The notes under the pieces are model-generated. The model saw only the letters and a program-made list of their open reading frames with translations. It was not told where the DNA came from and ran no database searches. 64,000 nucleotides of DNA from positions 83,222,151 to 83,286,150 of the forward strand of contig NC_133120.1 of the NCBI RefSeq assembly GCF_033568475.1, given 5' to 3'. Position numbers and translations under genes: made by a program. This DNA is from Henckelia pumila. Taxonomy: Eukaryota; Streptophyta; Magnoliopsida; Lamiales; Gesneriaceae. Numbering within the stretch: the first letter of the stretch is position 1; the number at the start of each line of letters is the position of its first letter. Positions 12,162 through 24,186 of this stretch are shown one piece after another.

Positions 12162-12989
12162 TTAATCGATCGTCGGATCAAACAGTTCTTGGTGGTCCAG
12201 ATCACTTGCATGATCTTGTGAGCGGTAAGGATGAGCTGCTGCAACTCCAACAATCCCATTCAAATCTTCAACAACATTGTTTTCTTTGTGACTTTCGTGA
12301 ATAATTTCAGAACTCAAACTTGTGAATTCCTGAAAATTTTGCTCATTTTCATTTTTCAACACTCCTCTTTCACAAGATTCCGGTGTAGCCTCCCAAATTC
12401 TACCTACCAGATACGATGATGATCTTCGAGGGACAGACTTACACCTAGTCAATGACAGAGCATTTGAAGGCGCAATTTCTTGAACCTTAGCTTGAAAATC
12501 CTCAGATTCCACCACGAAAGAATGAATAATATCCTCTCTCGCATCCACTTTCTTGCCGTAACCATTAGTACTGCACAGAACCCACCTGGAAAGGAGCCCG
12601 CGAAAGTCCCTATACCTGCGAAATCTGTAACAGAACAAGGGTTTCTTCCACCACCACCACCGGCGGCGGCGGTGGCCGGGATTCAAGGCTGAATCCGAGG
12701 TGGCGCGTCGGGACCTGACCTGGCCTATGCAAGTAACTCTCGGAGAAGATGGTTCTTGAGTGGCTTCATTATTCATCAATATTCTATTATTCTTGATCTT
12801 GCCGAAGATCGAGCTCCCGCGCGACCTGGCTCTGCTTCTGCTCACTAGTACATTGCCGCTCAAGAATCTCATCAACGGCTGCGCCGGAGCCGTCGACTTA
12901 TCCGCCGCCGCCGCCGCCCTGCTCGGACTGGATATCGGCAATGATAAAGCTTTCATTTTTATCATCTCGACTCGATCAATAGTAGACAC
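12162..12989 (-). CDS. Small Arg/Ser-rich plant protein with EPSSPRVTCIGQVR motif, unknown function
   Basis: The single-exon frame encodes 275 aa. In order: an N-terminal KALSLPISSPSRA segment with an alanine run, a basic Arg/Ser-rich region (about 50-65), the motif EPSSPRVTCIGQVR (about 80-93), a basic-aromatic block HRRRRWWWWKK (about 107-117), then LTRCKSVPRRSSSYLVGRIW (about 180-199) and an acidic, Asn-rich tail. The EP(S/T)SPKVTC(I/M)GQ motif and the LTRC(K/R)S motif are shared by a family of plant proteins of unknown role that databases sometimes label protamine-P1-like because of their arginine content; this family call is from memory. There is no signal peptide or membrane span. The ATG at 12989 starts a typical N-terminus for the family, and no upstream in-frame extension is needed. 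Confidence 0.8.
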   Translation of the reverse strand: MSTIDRVEMIKMKALSLPISSPSRAAAAADKSTAPAQPLMRFLSGNVLVSRSRARSRGSSIFGKIKNNRILMNNEATQEPSSPRVTCIGQVRSRRATSDSALNPGHRRRRWWWWKKPLFCYRFRRYRDFRGLLSRWVLCSTNGYGKKVDAREDIIHSFVVESEDFQAKVQEIAPSNALSLTRCKSVPRRSSSYLVGRIWEATPESCERGVLKNENEQNFQEFTSLSSEIIHESHKENNVVEDLNGIVGVAAAHPYRSQDHASDLDHQELFDPTID

Positions 12990-13033
12990 GCGATTGTACT
13001 CAGTTGTTGAATTACTAGCTACTATTTTAAGAG

Positions 13034-13046
13034 AGATTATATATAA
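13034..13046 (-). promoter_or_regulatory. Possible TATA box of the 12162-12989 gene
   Basis: On the minus strand the segment reads CCTTATATATAATC, about 45 bp upstream of the ATG. The position is plausible for a TATA box with a short leader, but the area is AT-rich. Confidence 0.35.
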
Positions 13047-14221
13047 GGACCAAATTACTATATATATCGAGAAATAATCAATGTAATTACTTACTTGATA
13101 TACATTTATTCAAGCAATCAAGATTCTAAATCAGCTCGGTTAGTACTGAATATATATACATTATTTGTTTCTTGAGATCAATCAATTATTAAAAATTAAA
13201 CTTAATTTTATTTTTATCTGTTTCCATTAGATAAAATTTGACTTCTCTCATTCGACTGGTTTAATTAATTTATTTAAAATCACGTCGACTATTCTCGTAT
13301 GTTTGATTTAGTAAAAGATGTTTTAATGTTTAGAATTATAAAAATATATTTATTGATCATTAAAATTCAAAAGTAATATTTATTTTTAAAAAAAAACTAA
13401 GTCGATAACATAACTTAATAAAATATTTTTTGTTTTTCCTTTTATCTAAAGAAGGGCATCTGTTGAAAGTAATGGAGCAATATGGGTACGATTTATATTA
13501 CGTGCAACCATGTTTGCTCATTTATTACGTCGATAGGGGTCGTCTTTTCTCGTACGTGCCTCCATGTTTATTCATTTATTGTTGCGAATTTATTTTCCCT
13601 CAGCTTTTGTTTCGCTATCGATATATTATTTATTTTTATGTCACTGTTATAGCTTTTTTTTTTTTTTTAAAAAAAAACCCCATTAACTATATATAACTTT
13701 TTTTAAGGGATATATTTATAATAGTGCTGTTAATTGTAAATGGTATTTTATATTAATTTGTATAATCATGTAGTCAAGAGTCGTGCCGTATTAAATTGAT
13801 TAATTCATGAAATTATTGGTGACTCGCGAGTAAATCAGTAAACACTATAAATTAATACTTGATGGATTATTGGAATTGTTTGTCTTCGGTTGCAGGCCAT
13901 GAGGTATAAATTTGCGTGGATAAAATCCTGCAGTATATGTTATTGAAAGAAGGATTAAATTGCAATTTTGGTATTTTATATTTGTTATTTTGCGATTTCG
14001 GTATTTTATGTTTTTATATTTCAGTTTTAGTCCAGTATGTTCTGATTTATGACAATTTAAGTCATTTTTTTTTGGAAAATGCTTAGGTGACATCATACAC
14101 ATCAGCTCCTCTTCAGCACTGCCAATGACGGAACTAGGACCTTGGTTCAGTGTGGGTGACTATATAATATAATTAATAAATTTTATTGGTTAATCGAAAA
14201 CCAGAATAATGTGTCATGAGG
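13047..14221. other. AT-rich intergenic region, no gene seen
   Basis: Short ORFs only. It holds a T-run/A-run junction followed by CCCC (about 13651-13682) that resembles one at 17251-17281. It also has a segment (13950-14060) with repeated 'tttggtatttta' phrases typical of degenerate plant interspersed repeats. Confidence 0.6.
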
Positions 14222-14470
14222 TTTGAATAGGGTTGAAATACCGTACCAAAATACCGAATTATCAAGATATCGTATCGAAATTTTTTCGATATATAGACAT
14301 TTTTAGGCATATTGATTTTTTTTCGATATCTCTACGGTATCAATGTGGATTTTTTCTATATCAGTGTGAATTTTTGGTATCGATACCAGTATAAATTTTT
14401 GGTATCGATACCAGTATGAATTTTTTTCATACCGATATTTCTGATATGACATACCAAAAATTCACCTCTA
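14222..14470. repeat. Irregular ggtatcgatacc palindrome cluster
   Basis: The perfect 12-bp palindrome ggtatcgatacc and variants (tatcgatacc, ttcgatatat, ggtatgaca) recur within about 250 bp, separated by 'agtataaatttttt' and similar text. No coding content. Confidence 0.6.
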
Positions 14471-14732
14471 GATTTGAACATAGGATACACACGACCAAAT
14501 CAAGCACCAGTTAGTTTTTGTGATAGCACTGAAAAAATGACGAATAACAACGCATACAAAACCCACAATCAAAATAAACGTAACTTTGAAAAAAAATTAT
14601 ATACTCTACATTCCAAAAAAACATGAATTGAATCTAGGTCACCAAAAGGGCACAAAATCTAAAAAATAATTGAATGGCCGACGACATCGAAAAAAATGAA
14701 CCTAAAATTTGAGTGAAATTATGGGTTTTATA

Positions 14733-15239
14733 CAATGGGGGAGCCGAGATTTCAGCTCCACCTGGGCTAAAATTTTTTAGCGAGAAATCCAAAAATCATG
14801 AAACCCGAAAACACCGATTTTTTGTAGAAAAAAATAGTAAAATTTTTTATTAAAAAAACAAAAAAAAAATTCTCAAAATTAATTACAAAAATATTAAATA
14901 TTTCTCAGCGTATATACAAATTTCATCATTGTTTGGTCGATATATACTTTTTAAAATTGGAAACATTATAATGTTATAGAACTTTATAAGATAGAGAGTG
15001 AAGAATATGACATTAACACAATGATAGATATGAAGAAAAACCCATTTTTTGTTTTTTTTTTTTTGGACTAGTTTTGAAAACTAAAAGGTGGGCTACTTTA
15101 TTTTTTAAATTGGACTACCCGATCTAATTTAACATTATTCCCAAAAAACACTTAAAATTCATTTTTAAAATTTTTGGGCCATTTAAAAATTTTAAAAAAA
15201 TTTGGGCCACCCGAGCTTCAAAACCTGCCTCCGCCCTTG
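14733..15239. mobile_element. hAT-type MITE
   Basis: The left end CAATGGGGGAGCCGAG and the right end (reverse complement CAAGGGCGGAGGCAGG) form imperfect terminal inverted repeats that extend inward through 'gctcnncctgggc'. The flanks form an 8-bp duplication with one mismatch: gttttata (14725-14732) and gttttgta (15240-15247). Eight-bp duplications and CAGGGGCGGAG-like ends are typical of plant hAT elements. There is no transposase. Confidence 0.75.
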
Positions 15240-15825
15240 GTTTTGTAAAGAATATGGATGATCATAAATTTGAACCTAAACTTGGACATAAAAATTATGA
15301 AGAAAAAAAAATGATTCTTATCTTTTTTAGTGCAATTTAATAAACTAAGGTCATAATAATAAGTAAAATTTAGAACTAAAAATTTATAAATATATATATG
15401 CGTGTGTGTGAGTGTGTGTGTTGGGCTCAGTGTGTGCAAAAGTTCACACTGGGCATGAGCACTGTATTAGTACCACATTGAAAAAGTAACTAACATTGCC
15501 AAAAAAATAAAGATAGCGTACTGAAACTGAAATTTAAAAATATAGAAGACCGAACGCAAAGTGACAAACACACTGCACACATGATCAAAAAAAAATTGAT
15601 GTTCTTTATTGAGTAATCAAAATATCAATAGCTATATAAAAAGACGAAGGAGAAGAAGCAGAAAATTTTGCAAAATCATGCATAATCATTCACCGAGCGT
15701 TTAATATGAAAAAAACGACGATACAATTAGATGGAAAATAAGTTCTCTAAGCGCAACCACAATGATATCGATAATCTCATAGAAGATCATATTTTTTTAT
15801 TTACTAGAAGATCTTCACCATCCTC

Positions 15826-15984
15826 GATACTAAATAATGACAGTAGTAGTAGAACTCATCATTTAATGGCATTTTTTTAAATACATATACACATATCTTA
15901 ATCGATACTAAATAATGATAGTAGTAATAGTAGTAGAATTCATTATTTAATGACATTTTTTAAATACATATACACATCTCAATC
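15826..15984. repeat. Two tandem copies of a ~78-bp sequence
   Basis: The phrase 'tactaaataatga(c/t)agtagtagta' through 'aaatacatatacacat' occurs twice in direct order, near 15829 and 15906. The second copy carries extra 'agtaata'. Non-coding. Confidence 0.7.
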
Positions 15985-17753
15985 GAAAACAATCCATGAG
16001 ATGGGGATGTTGAAATTGTCAAACCATGAAAGGTTCTGCTTGGGTTAATAAGTTAGTGTTTTGCAGAGTTTTTAGTAAACATTGTTCAGTTTTTTCTTAA
16101 CAAAATTGAAAAACTGAAAAAGTTTGAAAATTTTATTAATGCTTCCTAAAAATTGTCTCAGACACTACCTAAATATGACTAAAGAACTATTTTTCGAGTC
16201 ATTGTGTTAAATTTTAAATTCATTCCAAAATAAAGTCATTTCAGATCCTCCCATGAGCTCAAATCCAGATCCTTTCATTCAATACACCAAAGCCCAAAAT
16301 ATTATAACATCGAACCGAAAAAGTTAAAAACAATTTGATAACAACTGGGCATGCAATTTGAAGTTGGTTAATGTTTCGACCAAGTATTTGGGCCACAAAT
16401 ACAGTACACCCACATCTTCAAATGTATACAGAGGCCCGGGGGAACTATTTCGATTGGAGCACAACTTAGGAGGATAAAATGGTAAATGGAGATGATGATT
16501 CAAATAGTTTGATTTTTTCACTTTGTTTCTGCAATTAATTGGTAAATTTTGTACCGGGACGCTGCGCAATATTTCGAGCCAATAGAAAAAGGAAAAATGC
16601 TTATCGGTTTCATATTATTTTCCCATTTGAAATTAATATCCATTTAGGTTCTTTTCTTTTGGGTAAATGTTTTCGACCTTATACATGTAACGTACCAAAG
16701 GTACATGTATCCTAATATATTTATTAGTGATAAAATCTCCAGATAATTTTATAATCATCATGATTATGCCCCAAAAATTTGCTCCCTCCATCTTCTTGCT
16801 CTTTTTACTCTTTGCCCCAAAACCGTGAATAAAGCTGGTTAAGAGGCGTTCGAATTTCTCTAGGCGTGGCTCTTAATATTTAAGTCGAGAAAATATAAAA
16901 TTAAAAATTAATAATCATCAAAAGCATAGGGATAGGAAACAATCTCTACCAAGTTACGTATCTCATGAGAAAGAACATTGTTAAACTACATCTCATTTCT
17001 GTTTTTTACTCCAATTATTTCAGTCAATATATTTTATTAGTTTTTTTAAAGACATGACTCACATTCTGTTTATCCTGACAAATCCAAACTCAAATTTAAA
17101 TAGTGTTTGTCTCACAGTGGACATTAGACTTTGTTGTAATGATATTTCGAACTTATTTCTGTGCGAGGGAGCCTTTTGCCCTTTTTTTTACAGGTTCTTT
17201 TCATCATTTATATACAAATAATGGTATGCCTAACCTCACTTCGAACGTTTTTTTTTTTTTTTTTTTTATAAAAAAAACCCCAAAGTCCCAAATGATTTGA
17301 CTTATAATCGCGGTATGTTTCTTCACTCTTCTTAAAAGTAATGGGAGTACAGGCCTTTTTTATTTAATAAATAGTATTTCATGGGTAAAAAAAATCAAAT
17401 TCTAAATTCTTGCATTAAAAAAAATTCTAAAAATTAAATATAAAAACGAAACATTTTTTTCGAATTGGCAATTTGGGCATCACTCACGCTGGGGAAAAAT
17501 TGAAAATTACCGTCCACCTCCAGCTGCCACCGTAAACCGGACATGCACAGCAAATTTGCCAAAATTATGTAGCCAAAGGAGGACGCAGGATCCAACGATT
17601 ATCCCAATTTTTTTGATGCAAAATCGTCAAATCAATTGAAGCCCCCGCGCAATTTTTTTCGAGCAACCCTGTGTTCTGTTCTCTTCTCTTCTTGGCCGAG
17701 CAGAAAATTTCCAAGTCATATAGGCTGAAAGTTGTGATTTGTTAATAGCGAAA
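15985..17753. other. Intergenic region and promoter side of the importin gene
   Basis: No convincing gene. It includes a long T-run followed by CCCC (17251-17281). The last 250 bp contain the presumed leader of the importin alpha-9 gene, with pyrimidine-rich 'ctctcttcttgg' near 17680-17693. Confidence 0.5.
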
Positions 17754-20700
17754 ATGGCGGATGAAGCCTCCACGCCTCATAAAAGGGATCCTATCAAGGC
17801 ATCAGGTGAACCCTCTTCCTCTTTTCCTCTGACAGCATGTGGGTGCTTTGTGCTAATATGCCAAGTATGTCGGCGTTTTATTTCGTTTGGAAGTTGGGTT
17901 TTCTTTTGGAGGAATATGTTGCAACATCCCACATTAGGGAATCCAATTGATGTTTTACTGCCTAAGTAACCACTTCAAAAATATGAGAAACAGGCTGGAA
18001 ATGCTGTGGTTAATGTGATATTACGCTTTGAAGATGTAAACACTACCTTATTTTTAGACAATGCAAACACTACCTTATTGGTTTGTGCTTTCAATCAAAT
18101 GTGGTGGATTGGATGGAGTTTTACTATGTATTATTTTCCTTGCGTTTCTTTATAGCCCAAAGTCCGCAAGATTATGACTCCCCTTAGTTGTCAAATTTAT
18201 TTTTTTCCATCACGTGCTACTTTGCTTAGTTATATGTACTTGTATCTGCTGGTTGTTATAGTGGGAAGTGTTGCGGCACAGAAGAGACGGGAGCAAGCGA
18301 TTATGGTGGGTAAGGAGAGAAGAGAAGCATTGATGCGTGCAAAGCGTTTATGCAGAATCGGAGTTAGTAACAGTGATAGTGACGTTCCTATTGATGACAA
18401 CATGATGATGGATGAAGAACAATCACTCCTGGAGGCTCAGACCCTAAAAGCGGTAGAAGATTTGAAGCTTGCTCTTGCATATCAGTAAGCCTAGTTAACT
18501 GTATTTGGCTTTAGAATGTGTCTAAATTGTTTCTTACTGCTTTGGAATAGTGTCAAGTGAGACAAAATTGTGACAAAAAATGAAGAATCATGCTTTACAT
18601 AGTGTCTGTCTGTTGGTTAGGGGAAAAGGAGCCACACAGAAAAGAGTTAATGCACTGCGTGAGTTGAGAAGATTATTATCAAGATCTGAATTTCCTCCAG
18701 TTCAAGCTTCTCTTGAAGCTGGAGCCATGCCTATTCTGATTCAGTGTCTTTCATTCGGATCACCTGATGAACAGGTTCGATGAGTGTATTCATATTGGCT
18801 ATTTTATTTTGGCTGTGAGAATCCAGCTCAATTTCTTTCTAATTTTATGTGACGGGACGACAATATCTTAGTTGCTCGAGGCAGCTTGGTGTCTGACAAA
18901 TATAGCAGCTGGAAAGCCTGAAGAAACAAAAGCTCTGTTACCTGCATTACCATTACTTATAGCCTACTTGGGAGGTTAGTGGTTCTCGGATGTTTATATT
19001 ATTCGGCAGGATATTTTCTTTTTAGTTCTCTGTTTGAGTGGTGCTCTTTAAATTGTTTAATACAGGACCACTATCAACTATTTACTACCTGAAACAGTCT
19101 CAATGTTGGTAGACAGTAATTTTTTTCTGGATCATTATTATTATCCAGAATATTGCTGATCCAAGAGGAGAACAAAGAAACTGGATTAGCATCACTTGAC
19201 CAGATGCTTTCATCACCATCTCACATACATCTTGTGTTCATTAATATTTAGGAATATAAAAGTTTTGGCTTAATCAGCCCATAAAGGAAATTGTACTATC
19301 TGATATACCTTCCTTAAACTAAAATTCTCGAAAATAGTAACTGTTGGAAATTTTGATAAATCACATAAAACTGAAGTAATTTGAATCTTCATTTTCACAG
19401 AAAAGAGTGCACTGGCTGTTGCAGAGCAATGTGCCTGGGCATTGGGAAATGTTGCAGGGGAAGGAGAGGAGCTGAGAAGTGTACTGCTTTCACAAGGAGC
19501 TTTACCACCTCTCACAAGAATGATGCTGTCAAATAAGGGATCAACCGTGAGAACGGCTGCATGGGCGTTATCAAACTTAATCAAGGTAGCGAATGCGTGT
19601 GATGATCATAGGGGATATCAAGGCATTTGCTTTTTAATTCATAGTTTGTTAGTATTCAACCGATTCCTTTTTCCAAAAGTTTGTGCCGCATGATTGTGTT
19701 TATTTTTTTAAAAAATGCACTTATTTGTTTGAGCATCTTATGGATCTCTAATAACTCTCGAAGCATATAACTTACAAAATCGTAAATTTGTGAATCAATC
19801 ATTCTTTCTGGGATGTGTTATCCATGGTTGCAGGGGCCTGATTCTAAAGCTGCCACAGAGACGATAAGAATTGATGGGGTACTTGACTCGATTCTTCGGC
19901 ACTTGAAGAAGGCGTAAGTAATTTCTCAGTAATCAAAATACTCTTCATCAATGTATAGGGCTATATATGAAAATGTCCTGGTGCCTTAATCTGAGTAATG
20001 GGACGTAGGTTTGTAAAATTGATGTTGCATAATTTCTGAATAGCTTACTTCAAGCAGAAAGGTAAATTATTAAAAATCTTGAATGAGCATTATAGTTTAT
20101 ACTTTAGTGCACTATGGAGAAGCAAATATCATGCTTCTGATGATATAATTTTATAAATTTAGATTGGAGATCTGCTGCTGGTTAAATCTTTATATGTAGA
20201 CGATACCTGAATAACACAATTTCTTTCTGTTGGTGTCCATATGTTGAGTAGTTAGTCAAGTGCAGTCTCCTCAATCACATAATTGTCTCAATTTTGTGCC
20301 TCCAACTTTATTTTGTAATTAGGGACGAAGAATTGGCTACTGAAGTGGCATGGGTTGTCGTGTATCTCACTGCCCTCTCTAATATTGCGACCAATATTTT
20401 AGCAAAGAGTGATCTGCTACAAATTCTTGTGGATAGACTGGCATCATCAAATAGTTTGCAACTTCTTATTCCGGTAACAAGCACTATAAATTGATGATTA
20501 TAGTTATAAGACTTGATTAAGAATATCCTTGATAACTAAGTCCAAGGAGCTGTTATCTGCTAAATATTGCATGATTGGTGCTAAATCAACTCCTGTTAGT
20601 TGTTTGGGTTTCATTTCACAGGAGTTTATAGCGGATATCAGAGTCGAATGTAGTAACTTTTCTGCAGTAGGTGAATGCTATTGTATTTTATTTTCCACCA

Positions 20701-21854
20701 TTTACTATTATCCTACAAAGTGGTAGTATGTCGTTGACTAAGGTTTGTCTAATGCAATGAAAATTGTATTATTTTTGTCACCGTCATCTTGTCATGACTT
20801 CTGTCTGTGTAGGTTCTGCGGAGTTTGGGAAATATAGTGGCTGCTGATTCCTGTTTAACCAATAATGTCCTTTTTGCTAACCATGAGACCACAGGTTAAA
20901 GTTAATTCTTGTTCAGCATGTATTTTTGCAATTGCGATTTGTTTTGATCCATATGGCCTAACACCATTCGGCATCAGTTTGTTAATAATTTTCGATGTTT
21001 TGCAGTAAATGCAATCCAAGCACTGGTCAAATGTTTGAGAAGTGAACACCGAGTCCTGAAAAAGGCATGATATTTGAAGCTTTTTACTTGTTATATTTCT
21101 TTTATTCCGTACATTGTTACTGCTGGCTCTGTCGAGCATAAGAAGTTAATTAATACATTACCGTCACATTGTTTAAGATTACATTACACTCTCCATAATT
21201 TGTAGGAATCTTCCTGGGCGCTTTCTAATATAGCTGCTGGCTCTGTCGACCATAAGAAATTAATACATTCAAGTGAAGCTGTTCCTTTATTGCTTCATCT
21301 CCTGTCAACTGCACCATTTGACATAAGAAAGGAAGTGGCATATGTTCTAGGCAACCTCTGTGTTGCCCCTGCAGAAGGATCAGAAAGGCCTTCACTGATT
21401 CTTGACCATTTAGTTTCTCTTGTCAGAAGAGGAATCCTCCCTGGTTTCGTAGATTTAGTAAGATCTGCAGATATCGAAGCTGCAAGAGTCGGCCTTCAAT
21501 TCATGGAACTGGTAAGCAAATCTTTCAAATAAGATGAATGATATTTCATATTTGTTGCTCAGAATTGACCACACTCGAGAATCCTTGGACAAGAAAATGT
21601 CTGCTAGTAACATGCAAGCAGGGATCGCCACACCCCAAAACAGAATGGACTCTTCATTAATCATTTTAGTGGCTTCATTCCCACAGGTTCTAAGAGGAAT
21701 GCCGAACGGTGAAGGTCCAAGACTTGTTGAAGCAGAAGATGGTATTGATGCCATGGAAAGATACCAGTTTCACGAGAACGAAGATATAAGAAACATGGCA
21801 AACGAGCTAGTCGACAAGTATTTTGGCGAGGACTACGGGCTCGTTGATTGTTAA
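17754..21854 (+). CDS. IMPA9: Importin subunit alpha-9 (nuclear import receptor adaptor)
   Basis: Eleven coding exons: 17754-17805, 18262-18484, 18621-18774, 18872-18974, 19401-19585, 19834-19913, 20323-20473, 20813-20894, 21006-21064, 21206-21511, 21687-21854. They sum to 1563 nt, 520 aa, close to the plant IMPA-9 length. Exons 1-2 encode a divergent importin-beta-binding region with KRREQA, KERREAL and RAKRLCR clusters. Exons 3-10 encode armadillo repeats, with the W...N signatures WCLTNIAAG, WALGNVAGEG, WALSNLIKG and WALSNIAAGS. The end encodes VLRGMPNGEGP and DKYFGEDYG, characteristic of the alpha-9 branch. The protein binds classical nuclear localisation signals and importin beta in the cytoplasm. 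The ATG at 17754 (MADEAS) fits the family; a longer frame upstream lacks an ATG. Intron 9 starts with GC, not GT (AAG|GCATGA). Intron 9 also holds a stray copy of part of exon 10. Confidence 0.93.
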
Positions 21855-22161
21855 ACGTTTGTTCCAGAACAATCTGATAGCCTTTTGCTCTAATTTTTAT
21901 GGTCCCTAGTCTTTTATATTGCTGTAATGTTAGATGCGTGAGTTGGATATGTTTGTCTACGTATACTTGTTTCTAATGTTTTAAATTTAAATGGTTTAAG
22001 ATTTAAAAAATTTCAGTTATCATTATTTATAATTTAGAAAACTGCTCATACTGATTACTGGTATTCTGGTACTCTCTTTTTTTTTTTTTTTGGAAAGTGC
22101 TCATATTGGTATACTCGTGTATGCATGTATCTTCGACATTTTTAGCGTTATTAAAGCCCAA

Positions 22162-22532
22162 GGCTTAGTTTGGAAGTTTGAAGAGAAAAGAAGAGAAGGA
22201 AAAGGAAAGAAGTAAAGAGAAAAGGAGAGAAGAGTAAAGAGAAAAGGAGAGAAGAGAAATGATTTATTTTTTGGTTTTGGAGATGGAGAAAGAAAAGAAA
22301 TGAAATGTGTTAAATTTATTTTTTAAAAATATTTATGTGTGTTAGATTAAAAAAAATATATTTGTGTGTGTTTTCTTCCATTTCCTCCCACTTTTGGGAG
22401 GAAAATTGAATTTTGATACAAGAATTTTCTCTCCATTTCCTTTCTTTTCTTTTCTTTATAAATCTCTCAAGCAACTGATTTTAAAATTTTTCCTTCTAAA
22501 TCCCTTCCTTATTTAAACTCCCAAATGAAGGC
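22162..22532. mobile_element. Probable MITE with purine-rich left half
   Basis: The left end GGCTTAGTTTGGAAGTTTGA and the right end (reverse complement GCCTTCATTTGGGAGTTTAA) are imperfect inverted repeats. Inside, a purine tract of gagaaaagga units (22179-22260) faces a pyrimidine-rich right half (22430-22460). Flanking triplets caa and taa do not match perfectly, so the superfamily is uncertain; a Tourist/Harbinger type is likely from the TTTGG ends. Confidence 0.5.
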
Positions 22533-22815
22533 TAAAGGAAAGCATAAAAACAATAATATATTTAATCAAAGGTCCTCTTTAAAAACCACACTATTTTTTT
22601 TTTCTTTTTTCAAAAAACATAATTTTTTTTAAATCGAGAAACCGAAGAATTTTGAAAAAAGAAATTAAATTAATGTAAAGGGTGAAAATTTGAAATATAT
22701 GGAGTTTTTGGTAGCCAATTCTCTGTCTGAGTTGGACTGGAATAATGGATCCAAGATGCTGGGCTACCAACATGGGCCGGATTCTGTGGTCCGAAATAAA
22801 CGAAGCGGTCACTTG

Positions 22816-22874
22816 ATTCCCACATTTATATTCCCACATTTATTAAACAACATAATTGCAGTGTCTTTATATAC
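22816..22874 (+). promoter_or_regulatory. U6 promoter: USE and TATA box
   Basis: Two copies of the upstream sequence element core attcccacatt (22816-22826 and 22830-22840) precede tttatatac (22866-22874). The gap of about 25 bp between the proximal USE and the TATA box is the spacing of plant RNA polymerase III snRNA promoters, shorter than the Pol II type. The TATA box lies about 30 bp upstream of the RNA start. Confidence 0.85.
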
Positions 22875-22896
22875 TGTTCGGTAGCCCATATCGTTT

Positions 22897-22916
22897 GTCC
22901 CTTCGGGGACATCCGA

Positions 22917-22948
<32 letters not shown>

Positions 22949-22999
22949 GGCCCCTGCGCAAGGATGACACGCATAAATCGAGAAATGGTCCAAATTTTT
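22897..22999 (+). ncRNA. U6: U6 spliceosomal snRNA
   Basis: The sequence starts GTCCCTTCGGGGACATCC (5' stem-loop), contains ACAGAGA (5' splice-site pairing) and AGCATGGCCCCTGCGC (U4/U2 pairing region), and ends GGTCCAAATTTTTTT, the oligo-T terminator of RNA polymerase III. As far as I can tell it matches the plant U6 consensus at every position. The intact USE/TATA promoter suggests an active gene and not one of the many U6 pseudogenes. The RNA is the catalytic-centre snRNA of the spliceosome. Confidence 0.97.
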
Positions 23000-23990
23000 T
23001 TGTGTTTTTTCCCAATTTTGCCCTAATTCGTTTCCCTTACTCTTTTTTGTTCTTAACCTTAATTTTTTCCCCCAATCTTCCCTAATTCCTTTACATTACT
23101 TTTTCCTACTTCAGCTGTGGTTGTGAATTTCTCGGTCGTCTGTGAACTTTAAAATTTTCTATGATTATTATTCTAATTTCTAAACACCAGCATTTGGAGA
23201 TCTTGTTTCCATTTTGGACATTTTTGTTGCTCTCGTTGCTTTATTCTGTGCTGATGATTATCTCGTTTGTTCAATGTGAATGTCGGATCCACGAAATCTT
23301 TAGCATTCCTGAAAACTAGTACCCTCCATGAACTATGTGATACGAGTTATCTACTTTTTTTCAGTCAAGTCTCTGACTTTGTAATATTAGAGGTACTTTG
23401 AGATACCATTCAGAAGATGGATAAAGGAATTTGATAAACGATTCTTCTGGGAACTAATTAATAGATAATTTTATAAAAATATAGTCTCCCTTCAATATTT
23501 CGATGGTTGTAGGTGGTGTAGAGGATGATCACAAGATCGGATATGGGAGAGAGTGGTACCCCAATGACTTGAATTCAATAACACAATTGAGCTTCTAATC
23601 AGTACTTCTGGAAATTAAGTTGTCTTATGCTCTATAGTCTGTTGATATATGTTTAGTGCTTCGATGGTTAGGTTCTTTTCATCAATAATGCTATTTTTCA
23701 ACTTGTTATCTAGCCTAGTTTACTGATGTTAAAGTAAAAGAGGCACTGCACTTGAAGCTTTCCTTTTGTGTTCATGAAAGGTTATTACCAACTTATAATG
23801 TCTAGTTCCCTCGTCAATGTAATCAGTTTCTATAATTGTTTTGGAGTCTGGACTGTGTTTGTTAAACTGGAATTCAGTAATGCATGCTATTTCTCAATTT
23901 GCTTGACCAATGCAGGTATTTGATGTAATACTCACAGACGATGCAGCTAATAATACTTGCGGAGATCCCAAAACAATTATGTCCACGAAA

Positions 23991-24186
23991 GTTGAATATC
24001 CAACCACACTCGTATTCTGGCCCTAGAACACAGATTGAAGTGCTATAAGACGGGCATGTGCCATTGAAGCAAGATGATAGAAGAAGAAGTTGAATATCCA
24101 ACGACACTCGTATTCTGGCCCTAGAACACAGATTGAAGTGCTATAAGACGGGCATGTGCCATTGAAGCAAGATGAGAGAAGAAGCG
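23991..24186. repeat. 98-bp direct tandem duplication
   Basis: The segment from gttgaatatccaac to agaagaag occurs twice back to back (23991-24088 and 24089-24186) with two visible substitutions. It is in the region downstream of U6; 23000-23990 shows no gene. Confidence 0.9.
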
